Below are positions 1-8,226 of a DNA stretch of 26,591 nucleotides, piece after piece. This DNA is from a virus. Positions within the stretch are counted from its first letter, which is position 1. Every line of letters starts with the position of its first letter. The stretch spans positions 1 through 26,591 of IMG/VR virus record IMGVR_UViG_3300009183_000320; one strand, given 5' to 3'. Under the pieces are notes generated by a model. The model had not been told where the DNA came from. It did not search any database and was given only the letters and a program-made list of their open reading frames with translations. The position numbers and the translations under genes are program-made.

Positions 1-2
1 AA

Positions 3-50
3 GTACCTGCTTCACCGCAAAATACTTTCTTATCTAAATTATATAAATAA
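3..50 (+). CDS. Possible 3' end of an upstream gene (partial)
   Basis: One frame runs open from the left edge and stops with TAA at 48-50, giving a tail ending ...TFLSKLYK. The other two plus frames are also open for short distances (one stops near 35, the other near 54), so the choice of frame rests only on how protein-like the residues look. It would be the gene just before the capsid gene, a place often held by a scaffold or head gene. Nothing functional can be read from 15 codons. Confidence 0.22.
   Translation, partial: VPASPQNTFLSKLYK
39..50 (+). promoter_or_regulatory. Candidate late promoter upstream of the capsid gene
   Basis: TTATATAAATAA lies 24 bases before the capsid ATG and contains TATAAATA, the T4 late-promoter consensus. 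Related TATATAA strings precede several other late genes (4938, 12317, 16454) and the small-RNA candidate (19563). No host-type TTTG/TANNTTTG pair is visible here. Because the whole genome is AT-rich, a chance match is quite possible. Confidence 0.3.
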
Positions 51-73
51 TTAACAAAAAAACTTATTAAAAA

Positions 74-1027
74 ATGAGAAAAAATCAAAACTTCGTACAA
101 CCTACTGTAACAAGTACGTACGCAGGGGAATTCGCTGGAAAATATATAGCGAGCGCCCTTTTATCTGCAACTACGCTAGATAAAAACTACATCACTATCA
201 TGCCGAATGTTAAGTACAAATCAGTAATCCAAAAGATTGATGTGAATAGTATTATAACTGATGCAGCGTGTGATTTCGCAACTTCTGGTACTGTTGCTCT
301 TTCTGAAAGAGTAATCACTCCAAAAGAATTGCAAGTAAACTTACAATTATGTAAAGCTGAATTTTTAAATTCATGGGAAAGTTTACAACTAGGATATAGT
401 GCTTTTGATACTATCCCTGCTAGCATAAACGATTTCTTAGTGTCTTACATTGGTGGAAAAGTTGCAGAAGCAACTGAACAATCAATTTGGCAAGGTGTTG
501 CTGCTACTAACGGACAATTCGGTGGTATCTACAACGCATTATCATCTTCAGTAGTTGCTGGTGGAAGCAATGCTCCTATCACTGCATCACTTTCTGGTTC
601 AGTTGATTCATCAAACGTATTAGCTAGATTAAATTCTTTAGTTGATGCAATTCCTCAAACTATCTATGGTAAAGAAGATGTATTAATTTACATCCCAACT
701 AACGTAGCTAAAGCATACCAACAAGCATTAGCTGGTGGTGCGCAAGGTGCGAACGGATACAACAACCAAATGAACGTTGGTGAAAAACCAATGAACTTCA
801 ATGGTGTTGAATTAGCATGGTGTCCAGGTTTAGCATCTTCTGCTATGGTTGCTGCACAAAAATCTAACTTATTCTTCGGAACAGGTTTGATGAGTGATTA
901 CAACCTTGTAAAAGTGTTAGATATGGAAGACTTAGATGGTTCTCAAAACTTTAGAATTATCATGAGATACACTGCGGCTACACAATACGGTATCGGTTCT
1001 GACATCGCTATCTACAAAAATTATTAA
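74..1027 (+). CDS. Major capsid protein (HK97-fold type)
   Basis: A 317-residue protein that fits the main shell subunit of the head. What is seen: an N-terminal arm, a middle segment reading QFGGIYNAL, a region with DVLIYIPTNVAKAYQQAL like the helix-strand unit of phage capsid proteins, and a C-terminal part with SNLFFGTGLMSDYN and RIIMRYTAATQYGIGSDIAIY, the typical late A-domain/P-domain ending. Ala, Gly, Ser and Asn are abundant and charge is low, as in shell proteins. The start follows an A-rich leader (TTAAAAAATG). A long hairpin follows the stop directly, and the next gene plus a strong terminator complete a two-gene unit. Family assignment is by overall pattern, not by a search. Confidence 0.85.
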   Translation: MRKNQNFVQPTVTSTYAGEFAGKYIASALLSATTLDKNYITIMPNVKYKSVIQKIDVNSIITDAACDFATSGTVALSERVITPKELQVNLQLCKAEFLNSWESLQLGYSAFDTIPASINDFLVSYIGGKVAEATEQSIWQGVAATNGQFGGIYNALSSSVVAGGSNAPITASLSGSVDSSNVLARLNSLVDAIPQTIYGKEDVLIYIPTNVAKAYQQALAGGAQGANGYNNQMNVGEKPMNFNGVELAWCPGLASSAMVAAQKSNLFFGTGLMSDYNLVKVLDMEDLDGSQNFRIIMRYTAATQYGIGSDIAIYKNY

Positions 1028-1079
1028 TTGAGTAAGTAATAGGGAGATTAAAGTTAAAACTATATCTCCCTTTACTCAA
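1028..1079 (+). terminator. Long two-part hairpin right after the capsid stop
   Basis: An inner 8-bp stem (AGGGAGAT at 1041-1048 with ATCTCCCT at 1064-1071) is enclosed by an outer 8-bp stem (TTGAGTAA at 1028-1035 with TTACTCAA at 1072-1079); a 5-base bulge sits on the left arm. It starts on the base after the capsid stop. There is no long U-tract behind it, so it may be a partial terminator or a 3'-end stabiliser of capsid mRNA rather than a full stop. Confidence 0.5.
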
Positions 1080-1117
1080 ATTAAAAAAGAAGAAACAAAA
1101 ATTAAAAATTAAATACT

Positions 1118-1669
1118 ATGGCTTGTAACTTATCAGCAGGACGTAACGAAGTATGTAAGGAATCAGTAGGTGGATTATCAGCAGTTTATTTTGTAAACTA
1201 TACTGGTTCACTAGCTAATATAACTGATGGTGAAAGTGATGATTTAATCAGCACATTACCAGCGGGTCTTACTGCTTACAAATACGAACTTAAAGGAACT
1301 AGCGCATATACTGAAACTGTAAATACTTCTAGAGAAAACGGAACTACATTCTTTCAACAAGAGTTAGTTTTAAATCTTAAGAAACTTACGCCTGAAATGA
1401 CAACTCAACTTAAACTTGCTGCTTACGGACGTCCACAAATATTCGTAGCTACAATTAATGGTGATTGTTTATTGATAGGACAACAAGAAGGAGCAGATTT
1501 AACTGCAGGAACTTTACAAACTGGAGCAGCATTGGGTGACCTTTATGGTTATTCATTAACGTTCACAGGTATGGAGAAATTCCCTGCATCGTTTATTTCT
1601 GGTTCTACTTTTGCTAACCCATTTGCTGGAGTATCAAACCCTCCAACAGTAGTAGCAGGAACTAACTAA
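1118..1669 (+). CDS. Structural protein, probable major tail tube protein
   Basis: A 183-residue protein beginning MACNLSAGRNEVCKESVGGL, with a beta-rich middle (AYKYELKGTSAYTETVNTS, FFQQELVLNLKKL) and a late YGYSLTFTGMEKFPA segment. The pattern of alternating strands with KYELKG...QELVLNLKKLT resembles tail tube subunits, which stack in hexameric rings along the tail. Its place directly after the capsid gene, in a unit closed by a perfect terminator, points to a highly expressed virion protein. I recall similar short proteins next to capsid genes in Bacteroidota phages, but a head decoration role cannot be excluded. The leader is A-rich. Confidence 0.5.
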   Translation: MACNLSAGRNEVCKESVGGLSAVYFVNYTGSLANITDGESDDLISTLPAGLTAYKYELKGTSAYTETVNTSRENGTTFFQQELVLNLKKLTPEMTTQLKLAAYGRPQIFVATINGDCLLIGQQEGADLTAGTLQTGAALGDLYGYSLTFTGMEKFPASFISGSTFANPFAGVSNPPTVVAGTN

Positions 1670-1693
1670 TCAGTATTTCGCTTAAAATATTAG

Positions 1694-1723
1694 AAGGGAT
1701 AGGTAAAACTATCCCTTTTTTTT
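1694..1723 (+). terminator. Strong rho-independent terminator
   Basis: A perfect 9-bp stem AAGGGATAG/CTATCCCTT (1694-1702 with 1709-1717) closes a 6-base loop and runs into eight T residues (1716-1723). It ends the capsid/tail-tube transcription unit and separates it from the portal group. Confidence 0.88.
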
Positions 1724-1754
1724 GTGCTTATCACTATAATATGAGATAAGTTTG
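1721..1754 (+). promoter_or_regulatory. Possible Bacteroidota-type promoter for the portal group
   Basis: TTTG at 1721-1724 and TAAGTTTG at 1747-1754 fit the -33 and -7 boxes, but the spacer is 22 bases rather than the usual 19-21 and the -33 box overlaps the terminator U-tract. It lies between a strong terminator and the next gene (ATG at 1791), where a promoter is needed. Medium-low support. Confidence 0.35.
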
Positions 1755-1790
1755 TTAAATGTATAGATAAACAAACGTAAATACAACTTA

Positions 1791-2165
1791 ATGTTAGCAT
1801 ACTATATATCAGGAAGCAATTATTACTCAATGAGAGTATCCCCAACGGGTTCTTCTAACCTTGTATTACAATTGCAAGATATGTACACATTAGTGAATAC
1901 ATCATCTTCAGTTAGTGCATCAACTAGACCTTACACATATCAACCATACGAAAGCATCCTAAATTGGACAGCATCTATCGCATCAGCATCAATTGGTGAG
2001 CAGTATAGAGCAGTTATAACGGATGGTACTGCATCTATATGGTTTGGTTCTATTTCAGTATTTGCATCTCAATCAATAGATAAAGCTGATTATGTAAACC
2101 AATTAGGTGTTGAAGAAGTGTATGTAAGTAACGTAACTGATAACGAATATATAATAATGGAATAA
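1791..2165 (+). CDS. Small beta-rich structural protein of unknown role
   Basis: A 124-residue protein rich in Ser, Thr and Tyr, beginning MLAYYISGSNYYSMRVSPTGSSNLVLQLQDMYT. No signal peptide, membrane span or catalytic motif is apparent. The alternating hydrophobic and polar residues suggest a small beta-sandwich. A single base separates its stop from the portal ATG, so the two genes are almost certainly co-expressed. A minor head or tail component is the likely role by position only; I do not recognise the family. Confidence 0.6.
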   Translation: MLAYYISGSNYYSMRVSPTGSSNLVLQLQDMYTLVNTSSSVSASTRPYTYQPYESILNWTASIASASIGEQYRAVITDGTASIWFGSISVFASQSIDKADYVNQLGVEEVYVSNVTDNEYIIME

Positions 2166-2166
2166 T

Positions 2167-3432
2167 ATGAAAGGAAAACAAAATTTTTCCGTTGTGAATT
2201 TAACACAACAAGAAATACCAATCGTAAGAGAGGATACAAAAACAAGATATACATGGGTACCTGTTGGTATAATAGGACCTGATGATTTCTTTCAAAACAT
2301 AACTGATAGTTTTACTACATCAACAACTAATGCAGCTTGTATTGAGGGTATATCTGATTTAATATTTGGAAAGGGGTTGTATTCTAAAGATACTGCATTC
2401 CAAACGGTGTTAGATACAATATTACCACAGGAAGAACTTAAAAGAGGTATATTTGATTTAAAGCTATATGGTAATGCATCATTTCAAGTATATTGGGATG
2501 ATACTCACACTAAAGTTATTAAAGTATATCATATTCCTGTTCAAACAATTCGTGCAGAGAAGATATATGATAACCCAAAGGTGCAAAACTACTACTATTG
2601 TACTGATTGGAACGACCAAAGAGCACAAAAGCATAAGAAAATCATACCTGCATTTGGTACATCTAATGAAAAGATGGAATTACTTTATGTTAAAAACTAT
2701 ACACCTGGTAAATACTATTATAGTTTACCTGATTGGATGAGTGCATTACAATTTTCTTTCGTAGAAGCTGAGTTATCTAACCTACATATGAACAACATTG
2801 AGAATGGTTTCTTACCATTAGTGATGATTAATATGAATAGTGGAGTACCTGCACCTGAAGAAAGACAAACAATTGAGAGTTTAATTGAGAATAAGTTTAC
2901 AGGAACTCGTAACGCTGGTAGATTTATGATATCATTTAACGATAATGTTGAATCAAAACCAACAATTGAAACAATTACTACTGATAATCTGCATGAAAAA
3001 TACAAATATGTAGCAGAATATGCGCAAGATAGAATATTAGTAGGACATAGAATTACTTCACCATTATTATTTGGTATTCGTACACAATCTAATGGATTTA
3101 GTTCTCAATCAGAGGAAATGAAAACTGCATTCTCTATTATGCAAACAATGACAATCAATCCATTTCAAAATTTAGTGATAAACACATTTACTTCTATGTT
3201 TGAACAATCAGGTTATGATAATACTGAATTATACTTTGAACAATTAACTCCATTAGCGATTCTTTCAGAAACTGCTGATGAAACTGGACAAACTATTAAC
3301 GAAGTTGAAGATGATATCAATGAGCAAGGTGAAAACCCTGCAACTACTGAAGATACTAGTGTAAACGATGTAGTTATACAACAAAGTAATCCAAACTTCA
3401 CAAAAGAATTTGAAATATTTAAACAAAACTAA
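2167..3432 (+). CDS. Portal protein
   Basis: A 421-residue protein that would form the dodecameric ring at the head vertex through which DNA enters and leaves. Recognisable segments in order: an N-terminal region with a hydrophobic turn (GISDLIFGKGLYS), the strand-rich wing around LYGNASFQVYWDD and VIKVYHIPVQTIRAEK, the stem/loop region NGFLPLVMINMNSGVPAPEE, and a C-terminal helix region reading ILVGHRITSPLLFGI with SSQSEEMKTAF, a very typical portal ending. The last 60 residues are acidic and low in structure (ETGQTINEVEDDINEQGEN), as in many portals. It lies downstream of the capsid gene rather than upstream, an unusual order. Two bases separate it from the connector gene. Confidence 0.85.
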   Translation: MKGKQNFSVVNLTQQEIPIVREDTKTRYTWVPVGIIGPDDFFQNITDSFTTSTTNAACIEGISDLIFGKGLYSKDTAFQTVLDTILPQEELKRGIFDLKLYGNASFQVYWDDTHTKVIKVYHIPVQTIRAEKIYDNPKVQNYYYCTDWNDQRAQKHKKIIPAFGTSNEKMELLYVKNYTPGKYYYSLPDWMSALQFSFVEAELSNLHMNNIENGFLPLVMINMNSGVPAPEERQTIESLIENKFTGTRNAGRFMISFNDNVESKPTIETITTDNLHEKYKYVAEYAQDRILVGHRITSPLLFGIRTQSNGFSSQSEEMKTAFSIMQTMTINPFQNLVINTFTSMFEQSGYDNTELYFEQLTPLAILSETADETGQTINEVEDDINEQGENPATTEDTSVNDVVIQQSNPNFTKEFEIFKQN

Positions 3433-3434
3433 CA

Positions 3435-3953
3435 ATGAGCTACGCACTTTTTATAACAAGAAACGATATTATCAAAAATTCACCTTTACAGGGTGCAATT
3501 GATGCTGATAGGTTACTACCATTCGTTCGTACTGCGCAAGATAAGTACATGCTTAATCTATTGGGTACTGTGTTGTTTGAATACCTACAATTGAAGATTA
3601 CTAATAACACAATTGGTTCATTAGATGCTTATTATCAGGATTTAATCAATGACCATATCAAACCTACACTAATATGGTACGCATGCGTTGAATACATCCC
3701 ATTTTCGGGCATTCAATTCAAAAGTGAGGGTGCAGTTAAGCACAAATCAGATACGGGGGAAACGCCGTCTAAGAATGAGATTGATTACCTATTAGCAAAA
3801 GCTGAAAATAGTGCTGATTTCTATGCAACTAGAATGCAAAACTATTTAATAGCATATTGTAACCAAATACCACAATACCTTGAGAGTGTTGGTAACCTAA
3901 CTCAGGTTTATCCTGATTTTACTAACCAATATTTCGGAGGTATCCAATTATAA
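3435..3953 (+). CDS. Head-tail connector/adaptor-like protein
   Basis: A 172-residue, mostly helical protein. The first part (DADRLLPFVRTAQDKYMLNLLGTVLFEYLQ) resembles the helix bundle of head completion adaptors that dock under the portal, and I recall a Bacteroidota-phage family (DUF6712-like) with this layout. A middle region with KSEGAVKHKSDTGETPSKNE is likely a flexible loop, followed by a long helix and a Tyr-rich tail. It starts two bases after the portal stop and is followed closely by a probable tail terminator, which is the normal neck-gene order portal, adaptor, terminator, gp10. Confident as a neck protein by context, moderate for the family. Confidence 0.6.
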   Translation: MSYALFITRNDIIKNSPLQGAIDADRLLPFVRTAQDKYMLNLLGTVLFEYLQLKITNNTIGSLDAYYQDLINDHIKPTLIWYACVEYIPFSGIQFKSEGAVKHKSDTGETPSKNEIDYLLAKAENSADFYATRMQNYLIAYCNQIPQYLESVGNLTQVYPDFTNQYFGGIQL

Positions 3954-3957
3954 TATT

Positions 3958-4479
3958 ATGGGATTAAATGTAGTAAATAAAGTAGGTACAAATTATTCAT
4001 TGTACTATAATGTTTTAAATTATTTTAAAACAATAATGACAAATCACCCTAGTATTCAATCAGTTAGTCAGGGTGATATCTATGAGATAGATGATAATGA
4101 ATTTCCAGCATATCCATTAGGTAATATATTAATAACTAACTCAACATTTAGTGATTCAAAGACAGTTTATAGATGCCAGCTTACAATTGCTGATAAAATT
4201 AAATTAAAGAATAATGAATCAGTTGGTGTTCATAATAAAGAAACTATTCCTTACTTTGGTACGGATGATACCGTTGATATTCATGCAAATACATTAAGTA
4301 TAATAAATGATTTAACATCTTACACTCAATACGCAGTGGATAATTTTGAAATAAATGCTGATATAAATTGTGAAGCATTTAAAGATAAATTTGAAAATGG
4401 TTTAGGTGGATGGGTTGCTACGTTTGATTTAACAACTCATAACGATAGACCTAGATGCTTATATAATTTATTATCTTAA
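3958..4479 (+). CDS. Probable tail terminator/neck protein
   Basis: A 173-residue protein with a helix-first layout (LYYNVLNYFKTIMTNHPSIQ), then a series of strands (PLGNILITNSTFSDSKTVYRCQLTIADKI), a helix (VDIHANTLSIINDLTSYTQ) and a final strand pair with GLGGWVATFDLTT. This alternation is typical of tail terminator proteins that cap the tail tube and bind the head neck. Position between the adaptor and the gp10-like gene fits the role. There is no enzymatic motif. The assignment is structural inference and could be another neck component. Confidence 0.5.
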   Translation: MGLNVVNKVGTNYSLYYNVLNYFKTIMTNHPSIQSVSQGDIYEIDDNEFPAYPLGNILITNSTFSDSKTVYRCQLTIADKIKLKNNESVGVHNKETIPYFGTDDTVDIHANTLSIINDLTSYTQYAVDNFEINADINCEAFKDKFENGLGGWVATFDLTTHNDRPRCLYNLLS

Positions 4480-4481
4480 GA

Positions 4482-4910
4482 ATGAAAGAATTCAGACAAG
4501 TAGCACAGGTATATGCAGAACTAGCACAATTATATATTGTTAATAGAAGTGTTCCTGCTTATAAAACAGGAAACTTATACGATAGGGTTGGTTTGTATAA
4601 CACTTATGAGAAGATGGTAACAATAAGACCATCCAAATCAACTACTAAATTCAAATTAGATATTCCTTCAGTTAATCTATCTCTATCATTTGCTCCTCCA
4701 GGTGCACGTTATGGAGCAATAGTACATGAGGGTACAGGATTAGGTAGGAATTCAATACCACGTCCGTTCGCAGAAGAAGCTGCTAACGATAGAGTTATGC
4801 AGAAAACCATTAATGATGCTATGAAAGGTATAATAAATGATACGGTTTTACCACAAATACGTGCTAGAATTGATAAATCGTTTATAAAGTTGTTGAGTAA
4901 AAGGAACTAA
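4482..4910 (+). CDS. HK97-gp10-like tail completion protein
   Basis: A 142-residue basic protein with the hallmarks of the gp10-like family: an early YKTGNLYDRV segment, a central beta region, the motif YGAIVHEGTG, and the IPRPFAEEA segment before a C-terminal helix of about 40 residues. Members act at the head-tail junction or complete the tail tip during assembly. The start is three bases after the upstream stop. The 45 bases that follow hold only a weak, mismatched hairpin and a TATATAA string before the next gene, so this may be the end of the neck operon. Confidence 0.78.
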   Translation: MKEFRQVAQVYAELAQLYIVNRSVPAYKTGNLYDRVGLYNTYEKMVTIRPSKSTTKFKLDIPSVNLSLSFAPPGARYGAIVHEGTGLGRNSIPRPFAEEAANDRVMQKTINDAMKGIINDTVLPQIRARIDKSFIKLLSKRN

Positions 4911-4937
4911 CCCCAATACAACATTGCTTTTTGTGGT

Positions 4938-4949
4938 TATATAATAAAC
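4938..4949 (+). promoter_or_regulatory. TATATAA-type candidate late promoter
   Basis: TATATAATAAAC lies in the short gap before the 4956 tail gene, 6 bases ahead of the ATG. It belongs to the TATATAA family described for position 39. The short distance to the start would make a near-leaderless mRNA, which weakens the case. Confidence 0.2.
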
Positions 4950-4955
4950 AAACTT

Positions 4956-6179
4956 ATGTCATTAAGCATAACCCAATATCCAGCTACCTGTTCTTTAGCA
5001 CAATCACCTATGGTGTTTACTGTTGCAGAGAATACCTCGGTAGTGTATAGTTCATCATTTCAATATTATGCAGATTTGTATTATTGGGAGGGTGCACCAA
5101 ATCAATCAGGTTCCACAGGAGATTACACATTAACAAAGTATCCTAATACCAGTTTGGTTGGAATGTTTGATGTAAGTAGAATTATAAACTCAACACTAAC
5201 TAATTTAGCATTTGATGATACATCAAACGTAAAGTATTATAAGTGTGATTTCTATTGGCAATATACAAATGCTTCAAACGTAATTGTATCATCATCTAAA
5301 GTTCCTAGCGGAATATATAAAGCATTAGATGGTTATGCACTATTTCAGGAACCAATCAATCAACAAATTGTATCTAAATCAGCTTACTGGCCTATCATGA
5401 GTGATGGACCTGTAACTCAATCATTTTTAGAAGATACTTTAGGTTGGATGTCAGTTTATGTTGGTAATACAGGTGCAACTCAACCTACAAAATTAGTTTA
5501 TTCAGGTTCTTTTGGTAATGCAAATTATGCATTAACTAGTACCGTATCATCATCAGGACAAATTAGTTATTTCCCAATTGGAATGACGTGTGATGATTTT
5601 CCTTTAAGTGAAAATAGTGAATGGTTTAGTGTACAGGCATTTAATGGTAACACACCATTAGGTGCATCAATTCGTTTTGAAAAAGATTGTATCCAAAAGT
5701 ATCCAAATGTAAGAATCAAATGGAAAAATAGATATGGACAGTTTGATTATATGAATTTCTATATGGTTAATCGCCAGGGATTCTCATCAACAAAAAGAAC
5801 TTACCAACCACAATTAGGAACATGGCAGGGTACATCTTTAAGTTATCAAGATTATGAAAGTTCAACATTAAATTATATATCAGATAGTAAACAAACCCTA
5901 AGTGTAAACACACCATATATTAATGAGGATTATAATGAGATATGGAAACAATTATTAGTTTCTGATGAAATATATTGGGTTTATGGACAGGATTCAGTTG
6001 GACAAGGATATAACAATGGATATAGTAATGGATTTGCAGCAGGAGTAACAACAACTGAAGTAGTTAGACCTATTACTATTAGAACTGATAGTACTGTATT
6101 TAAAACTGGTGTGAATGATAAGTTAATCCAATATCAATTTGATTTTGATTGGGGACAAGCATATAAATTAATAATATAA
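4956..6179 (+). CDS. Tail protein, possibly distal tail component
   Basis: A 407-residue protein rich in Ser, Tyr, Asn and aromatic residues with no enzymatic motif. The N-terminal half is a series of probable strands (SSFQYYADLYYWEGAP, FDVSRIINSTL); the C-terminal half includes IRIKWKNRYGQFDYMNFYMV-like strands and SVNTPYINEDYNEIWKQLLVSDEIYW. I have seen such a block in tail proteins of Bacteroidota phages between neck genes and the large tail hub gene, so a distal tail role is plausible by order. Its stop overlaps the next ATG (TAATG), coupling it to the 678-residue tail protein. Confidence 0.55.
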   Translation: MSLSITQYPATCSLAQSPMVFTVAENTSVVYSSSFQYYADLYYWEGAPNQSGSTGDYTLTKYPNTSLVGMFDVSRIINSTLTNLAFDDTSNVKYYKCDFYWQYTNASNVIVSSSKVPSGIYKALDGYALFQEPINQQIVSKSAYWPIMSDGPVTQSFLEDTLGWMSVYVGNTGATQPTKLVYSGSFGNANYALTSTVSSSGQISYFPIGMTCDDFPLSENSEWFSVQAFNGNTPLGASIRFEKDCIQKYPNVRIKWKNRYGQFDYMNFYMVNRQGFSSTKRTYQPQLGTWQGTSLSYQDYESSTLNYISDSKQTLSVNTPYINEDYNEIWKQLLVSDEIYWVYGQDSVGQGYNNGYSNGFAAGVTTTEVVRPITIRTDSTVFKTGVNDKLIQYQFDFDWGQAYKLII

Positions 6180-8215
6180 TGGGTATAGTTACTACACAGG
6201 GGTTTGTATTTAAATTAGTTGCAGATGGACAGATTTTAGACCTATTTGCAGATGAAGAAATTAAGTTATCTGATAACGTAACAGGTTTATTTGATTTAGG
6301 AGTATTACCAACTGATTTTACACGACAAATTAATTTACCAGGTTCAAAAAAGAATAATGCTTTCTTTGAACACTGCTACGATATTAGCGTACAAAACCCT
6401 GATACATTTGCAACCAATATTAAAGTTCCATGTTATTTGGATTTTGATGGTTTGTATTTAGCACAGGGATATCTACAACTTAATAAGGTTAATGTTTATG
6501 CAAATAAATTTATTGATTCATACGTTGTATCAGTATTTGGTGCTCTATCTTCATTTGGTATTCAGATTAATAAAACATATTTAACTGATTTAACTAATCT
6601 TTCAATATATAATCACACTGCTTCGTTTGATAATATTTCAGCAAGTTGGGGTGGTAACTTATTTAATGGAGATATTGTTTATCCATTAGCAGATTATGGC
6701 ACTGGGTATAAATATACATCAGGTGATGATTTTTTTGGTATAGATGATAGTGAAGGTGGATTAGCAGTGCAGGATTTTAAACCATCTATCCGTATGAAAA
6801 CAGTATGGGATGCAATATTTGATTATGCTGGATACACTTACTCAGGTTCTTTTTTTAATGAACCATTTTTAAATGATATTTACTTACTATGTAATAATTC
6901 ATTAAAATATCCTGAATTTGCTGGAGTTGATTTAGAAGGATATGGTACTATGAAGATATCACCTCTTTCAGGTAGCAATCAAACTGATTTAAATGTACCT
7001 CAAAATACAGTAACACGTTTACCTTGGTATAGTGTTGATAAAGACCCACAAAATGTTGTTGGAACAAATTCTTCGTATAATTTAGAAAAAGCTTCAGCAT
7101 TAAAAGGTATATTAACATTAGAAGTTAAACTATCAGGTTCATTAGGTGCTCCTACAACACAAATATATTACTGGCCTACTGGTTCATCACCATCAAATGT
7201 ATATACACAATTAGTAAATTTTAATAAATACTTTGAAAATAATTTAAATGCAGCATATGCAAATGGAGATACAGGACAAAATCAAACATATACAATTCAA
7301 ACTGAATTTGTAACTTCTAAATTAAATGCAGGAACATATTATTTTGGTGTAAATTGGTACGACCAATATTCTCCACCATATGATAACTTCTCATTTGTGT
7401 TAGACCCGGGTGGTAAACCTAAATCATCTTTAGAGATAACAAAGGTAACACAAGCTGCTGATGGTAGAGTTATGGATATTGCATTGAATATGCCATTTGG
7501 TACTAATGGAATTAAATTAATTGATTTTATTAAAGGAATACAAAAGAAATTTAATTTAATAATATATCCATCTAAAACAAGGAAAAATGAATTCATAGTT
7601 GAAACATTTAATAATTGGTATAAAAATGGTGAAATAAAAGATTTTAACAAATACATAAATTTAAATGAAAAGATAGAAGTAATTCCAGCTAATAACTTTG
7701 CAGTAAACGAATTAAACTTTGGTGATACATTAGATACTGATTATATATCTCAGCAATTTAGTAAATTAGCTAATAGAGAATTTGGTAAACAATATTATAC
7801 TGATACACAAAATTTCTTTTCGCAAGGTAAGTTTGAGGTTAAAACAACTTTAGCATCATCTCCTTTAATTAAAATAACAGGAACAGGTTTATCAGGTAGT
7901 GTTGGTGGATTAAATCCTAATGTAGTAGCATACCCTGTAAATGGTGATGGATTAGTTCAATTATCAACTTCTAATAATTTTTATGATGTATGTAGTAGTT
8001 ACTACTCACCACAAAGAGTTGTTTATTCTACAACTGGATTAATTGAAGAAAGTGCAGTATTATATTATGATGCATATGGAACTAATTTAGTAACAGGATA
8101 CATTTATGTTGTTGATAGTGGTAATGATTGTAGAATATGGCATTTAAATAATTCAACTGGAATTGTTGAAAATTCTGCACATGAAAGATGTGCTGATTTT
8201 GGAGGATGTGTTTAA
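6179..8215 (+). CDS. Large tail protein, candidate tail hub
   Basis: A 678-residue protein coupled to the previous gene by a one-base overlap. It opens with strands typical of tail hub proteins (GFVFKLVADGQILDLFADEEIKLSDNVT, then LPGSKKNNAFFEHCYD), contains repeated immunoglobulin-like stretches in the middle and a helix-strand segment near residues 435-500 (IKLIDFIKGIQKKFNLIIYPSKTRKNEFIVETF), and ends with a Cys-containing tail (HERCADFGGCV). The FIKGIQKKFNLI...FIVE block recurs in hub-like proteins where it forms a baseplate-hub subdomain. The next two genes begin with a domain that may be a detached C-terminal part of this hub (see findings). No lytic enzyme domain is seen. Confidence 0.55.
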   Translation: MGIVTTQGFVFKLVADGQILDLFADEEIKLSDNVTGLFDLGVLPTDFTRQINLPGSKKNNAFFEHCYDISVQNPDTFATNIKVPCYLDFDGLYLAQGYLQLNKVNVYANKFIDSYVVSVFGALSSFGIQINKTYLTDLTNLSIYNHTASFDNISASWGGNLFNGDIVYPLADYGTGYKYTSGDDFFGIDDSEGGLAVQDFKPSIRMKTVWDAIFDYAGYTYSGSFFNEPFLNDIYLLCNNSLKYPEFAGVDLEGYGTMKISPLSGSNQTDLNVPQNTVTRLPWYSVDKDPQNVVGTNSSYNLEKASALKGILTLEVKLSGSLGAPTTQIYYWPTGSSPSNVYTQLVNFNKYFENNLNAAYANGDTGQNQTYTIQTEFVTSKLNAGTYYFGVNWYDQYSPPYDNFSFVLDPGGKPKSSLEITKVTQAADGRVMDIALNMPFGTNGIKLIDFIKGIQKKFNLIIYPSKTRKNEFIVETFNNWYKNGEIKDFNKYINLNEKIEVIPANNFAVNELNFGDTLDTDYISQQFSKLANREFGKQYYTDTQNFFSQGKFEVKTTLASSPLIKITGTGLSGSVGGLNPNVVAYPVNGDGLVQLSTSNNFYDVCSSYYSPQRVVYSTTGLIEESAVLYYDAYGTNLVTGYIYVVDSGNDCRIWHLNNSTGIVENSAHERCADFGGCV

Positions 8216-8226
8216 AATAAAAAATT

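Noticed and set aside
2718-3005. Minus-strand open frame inside the portal gene
   Set aside because: The portal frame is clearly coding by motif; this is an overlapping shadow with no start context.
4911-4938. Terminator after the gp10-like gene
   Set aside because: The possible stem AACCCCAA/TTGTGGTT has a central mismatch, a 14-base loop and no U-tract after it.
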